Shown: piece after piece, positions 61,586 through 64,000 of the stretch | Numbering within the stretch: position 1 is the stretch's first letter | Layout: each line of letters starts with the position of its first letter | Assembly (NCBI RefSeq): GCF_907164555.1 | Contig: NZ_CAJQZC010000009.1 | Span: forward strand, 62,001 to 126,000 | Direction of reading: 5' to 3' | Source: Paraburkholderia saeva | GTDB taxonomy: Bacteria; Pseudomonadota; Gammaproteobacteria; Burkholderiales; Burkholderiaceae | Length of the DNA: 64,000 nucleotides | Translations under genes and position numbers: made by a program | Notes under the pieces: generated by a model | What the model saw: only the letters and a program-made list of their open reading frames with translations | What the model was told of the DNA's origin: nothing | Databases searched by the model: none

Positions 61586-63028
61586 ATGACGACCCACACG
61601 ACCCCACCCGCCTCACCGGTACCGCACATCGGCCTGTTGCCTTACATCGTTGCGGCGACCTTCTTCATGGAGTACCTCGACACGACAGTGATCGCCACGG
61701 CGCTGCCGCAGATGGCGCACTCGTTCGGCGTCGGGCCGAACAGCCTGAGTCTTGGCATGACGGCCTACATGCTCGCGCTCGCGATCTTCATTCCGGCGAG
61801 CGGCTGGGTCGCGGACCGGTGCGGGTCCCGTACCGTGTTCTTCAGTGCGATTGTCGTGTTCACGCTGGCTTCGGTGCTGTGCGGCATCTCGCAAAACGAG
61901 GTGCAGTTCACCGCGGCACGCGTGTTACAGGGCATGGGCGGCGCGATGATGGTGCCGGTCGGCCGGCTGATCGTCGTGCGCAGTACCGACAAAAGCCGCC
62001 TCATGCAGGCGATCTCGACGATCACATGGCCCGCGATCGCCGCGCCCGTGGTCGGGCCGCCGATCGGCGGCTTCATCACAACTTATGCGTCGTGGCGCTG
62101 GATCTTTCTGCTCAACGTGCCGGTCGGGCTTGCCGTGCTGGTTGCCGTCGTCGCGCTCGTGCCGAATCTGCGTGGCGGCGAACGACGGCCGCTGGATGTC
62201 GTCGGTCTCATGCTGAGCGGCGCGTCGCTGACCGCAATCCTGTTCGGCGCCGAACTCGCGAGCCAGCCCGACAGCAATGCGTGGCACGCTGCGGGTCTCG
62301 TCGTCGCGGGATTCGTGCTGGGATGGATCGCGTTCCGGCACGCGCGCAATCATCCGCATCCGCTCATCGACGTCTCGACGCTCAAGATTCCGACGTTTTC
62401 CGTGACGATCGTGACAGGTTCGCTCACGCGGATCGGCATCGGCGCGGTGCCGTATCTGATGCCGCTGCTGTTCCAGATCGGCTTCGGGCTTTCCGCGTTC
62501 AAATCGGGCTTGCTGCTGCTCGCGAGCGCGCTTGGCAATCTCGGCATGAAAGCGCTGACCACGCGCATCCTGCGACGCTTCGGCTTTCGCTATGTGTCGA
62601 TTGTCGATGTTGCGATGGCGGGTCTTTTCATCATCCTGATCGGTCTGCTAACGCCCGCGACGCCGCTTGCGCTGGTGTTGTTTGTCGTGATCGTCTATGG
62701 CGTCGGGCGTTCAATGCAGTTTTCGCTGCTCGCGACGCTCGCCTACGCCGACGTCCCGCAGCCGCAGATGAATGCCGCGAGCACGCTGTGGAGCGCAGCC
62801 GCGCAGATGACCATCGGTCTTGGCATTGCGTTTGGAGCGGTGTCGCTGCGTCTCGGTGCACTGCTCAATGGCGAAGAAAGCGGGCGCGCATTTACGCTCG
62901 ACGACTTCCGCCTCGCGTTCCTGTTCGCCGGTATCGTGACGCTCCTTTCCGTGATCGGCTATATGCGCATGGCACACGACGCGGGTCACAGCGTCGGCGG
63001 CGGTGCGCGCCGGCAAGGCGCGTCATGA
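61586..63028 (+). CDS. MFS exporter, DHA2 (EmrB/QacA) family
   Basis: The 480-residue transporter has about 14 hydrophobic segments, the motif FMEYLDTTVIATALP near residue 25 and GWVADRCGSRTVF (motif A), and PIGGFITTYASWRWIFLLNVP (motif C), all typical of the 14-helix drug-proton antiporters. It probably exports a toxic compound or metabolite. It forms a two-gene operon with the lyase-family gene. The longer frame to the left overlaps that gene and is rejected. Confidence 0.87.
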   Translation: MTTHTTPPASPVPHIGLLPYIVAATFFMEYLDTTVIATALPQMAHSFGVGPNSLSLGMTAYMLALAIFIPASGWVADRCGSRTVFFSAIVVFTLASVLCGISQNEVQFTAARVLQGMGGAMMVPVGRLIVVRSTDKSRLMQAISTITWPAIAAPVVGPPIGGFITTYASWRWIFLLNVPVGLAVLVAVVALVPNLRGGERRPLDVVGLMLSGASLTAILFGAELASQPDSNAWHAAGLVVAGFVLGWIAFRHARNHPHPLIDVSTLKIPTFSVTIVTGSLTRIGIGAVPYLMPLLFQIGFGLSAFKSGLLLLASALGNLGMKALTTRILRRFGFRYVSIVDVAMAGLFIILIGLLTPATPLALVLFVVIVYGVGRSMQFSLLATLAYADVPQPQMNAASTLWSAAAQMTIGLGIAFGAVSLRLGALLNGEESGRAFTLDDFRLAFLFAGIVTLLSVIGYMRMAHDAGHSVGGGARRQGAS

Positions 63029-63039
63029 AGGTGTGATGT

Positions 63040-63074
63040 GCAGGAAAAGCGGGACCTTTACCCGCTTTTCCTGC
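63040..63074. terminator. Bidirectional terminator hairpin
   Basis: GCAGGAAAAGCGGG (63040-63053) and CCCGCTTTTCCTGC (63061-63074) form a perfect 14-bp stem with a 7-base loop between the convergent MFS gene and beta-propeller gene. The internal A/T runs in each arm supply a weak U-tract for both directions, so it can end transcripts from either side. Confidence 0.8.
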
Positions 63075-63083
63075 CTCACCGCG

Positions 63084-64000
63084 TTACAGCGACTGCACCT
63101 GAACCGCTGCACCCGGCTTGCCGCCCACCGAAGGCGCAATCACCAGATAACGGCGGCGGTCGCTGGTCGTTGCGCCGTTCGTCGTCACCACCTGACGGAT
63201 CTGTCCGATCGCGTTGACGATCGCCGAACCCGCCGGGTTCGTCATGAACGACGCGAGGGGCTCGATGGTGCCGCTGCCATCCGGCGCGTCGGCCAGCCCG
63301 AGAACATACGGCTGCTTCGGCTGCAACCCGGTTGCCGACGCCTGCAATACCTGCAGCAGACCCTGATCGAAGAGCGCAACACTGGTCGGCGCCGTGGCAC
63401 CGGCAGTCGTGCCTGCGCCTGATGTGCCCACCGACACGAGTGTCAGATGCCCGGCCTGCCCCGCTACGCCCAGCGGTTGCGTGTTCTGCGTGCCGTCGCC
63501 TTCGGGGACCGCGTTCGGCACATAGGCAATGGCCTGCGGCGCCTGTCCGACCGGCACCGTCGCGACGACCTTGTTGGTGCGCGTATCGATCGCCGTCAGC
63601 GCATCGGCGTTTTCGAGGCCCACATAAATGCGGCTGCCGTCACCCGAAGGCCACACGCCGTGCGGCAGATTCCCAACCGGAATCGTTGCAACCTGCGAAT
63701 AGTCGTCGGTGCGGAATACCTTCACCACGTTCAGGCCGCCGACCGTCACGTACGCAAACGTGCCTTTCGCATTGTGCGCAAAGTTCACGTGATTCGTGAT
63801 CGGACCGGTATCGATCGTCTTCAGCAGCGCGAACGGCGGACGCGCATCGAATACCTGCGTCCTGCCCACATCCTTGAGCGTGAACCAGACCTGCTTGCCA
63901 TCCGGCGTCGCGGCGATGTTCGGGCAGAACGGGCTCGCCTGCTGCACCTTGCCGACGATCTGATGACCGGCCACCGAGATCACATCGACTTCGGGATTGA
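63084..64000 (-). CDS. YncE-like beta-propeller protein, partial at right edge
   Basis: The open frame continues past the right edge, so the N-terminus is missing. The ~305 visible residues contain repeated propeller blades with IDTRTNKVVATVPVGQAPQAIAYVP and VATIPVGNLPHGVWPSGDG patterns (YVTN-type repeats). The C-terminal third is less repetitive. Such proteins are usually periplasmic and bind ligands or electron-transfer partners. The function is unknown. Confidence 0.75.
   Translation of the reverse strand, partial: NPEVDVISVAGHQIVGKVQQASPFCPNIAATPDGKQVWFTLKDVGRTQVFDARPPFALLKTIDTGPITNHVNFAHNAKGTFAYVTVGGLNVVKVFRTDDYSQVATIPVGNLPHGVWPSGDGSRIYVGLENADALTAIDTRTNKVVATVPVGQAPQAIAYVPNAVPEGDGTQNTQPLGVAGQAGHLTLVSVGTSGAGTTAGATAPTSVALFDQGLLQVLQASATGLQPKQPYVLGLADAPDGSGTIEPLASFMTNPAGSAIVNAIGQIRQVVTTNGATTSDRRRYLVIAPSVGGKPGAAVQVQSL

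Overview
The window is high-GC DNA with dense coding, frequent GTG starts and tightly overlapping operons. Its gene content (pcaQ-pcaHG, a bcsD-P-Q-A-B-Z-C cellulose operon, an H-NS-like small protein, the yfaA/yfaT pair, an AmaB lysine-catabolic dehydrogenase) points to a beta-proteobacterium of the Burkholderiaceae, most likely Paraburkholderia, Caballeronia or a close relative. It looks like metabolic and accessory content of a chromosome or chromid. I see no rRNA, tRNA, CRISPR, prophage, insertion sequence or replication origin. Species and replicon are inferences.

Layout, left to right. 1-2.2 kb: the end of a yfaA/yfaT (DUF2138/DUF1175) cluster that runs off the left edge. 2.7-5.4 kb: an FAD amino-acid-type oxidoreductase and an AmaB-type aldehyde dehydrogenase, probably lysine/pipecolate catabolism. 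6.1-19.1 kb: a complete cellulose operon (bcsD, P, Q, A, B, Z, C) with coupled reading frames; BcsC carries a large Tyr/Gln/Pro-rich insertion. 19.1-27.9 kb: a DUF1349 protein, a frameshifted SulP anion transporter with STAS and cyclic-nucleotide-binding domains, a divergent class III nucleotide cyclase with SAM, ATPase and TPR regions, a short-chain dehydrogenase, an SH3b/Pro-Gly-rich secreted protein and a small conserved hypothetical. 27.9-34.4 kb: a minus-strand MoxR-DUF58-DUF4381-VWA-VWA/TPR-BatD operon. 34.9-41.8 kb: a divergent plus-strand module with a membrane-anchored formylglycine-generating enzyme, a HAD lipoprotein, an arylsulfatase with its modifiable cysteine, and a membrane protein fused to a polyamine-synthase-like domain. 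41.9-47.5 kb: a YdiK-like transporter, a PH-domain membrane protein, DinB, a receiver-domain remnant and a class A penicillin-binding protein. 47.6-52.9 kb: a sugar ABC transporter, a GapN-type aldehyde dehydrogenase and a hypothetical protein. 53.2-57.5 kb: an XRE-cupin regulator, an HPPD-family dioxygenase, and pcaQ divergent from pcaHG. 57.7-64 kb: a class II aldolase, an H-NS-like protein, a SetA-like exporter, a PEP-mutase/isocitrate-lyase-family enzyme with a DHA2 exporter, and a beta-propeller protein running off the right edge.

How the genes fit together: BcsA makes cellulose under c-di-GMP control through its PilZ domain. BcsB, BcsC and BcsZ carry it across the envelope and trim it, and BcsD/P/Q organise the machine. 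The FGE and arylsulfatase form an enzyme-substrate pair: the FGE would convert Cys109 of the sulfatase to formylglycine. Their head-to-head position with the MoxR/VWA operon suggests an envelope maturation module. The cyclase and the cNMP-domain transporter, also divergent, suggest a local cyclic-nucleotide circuit, but the transporter frame is broken in this sequence. PcaQ and two similar boxes 42 bp apart control protocatechuate ring cleavage.
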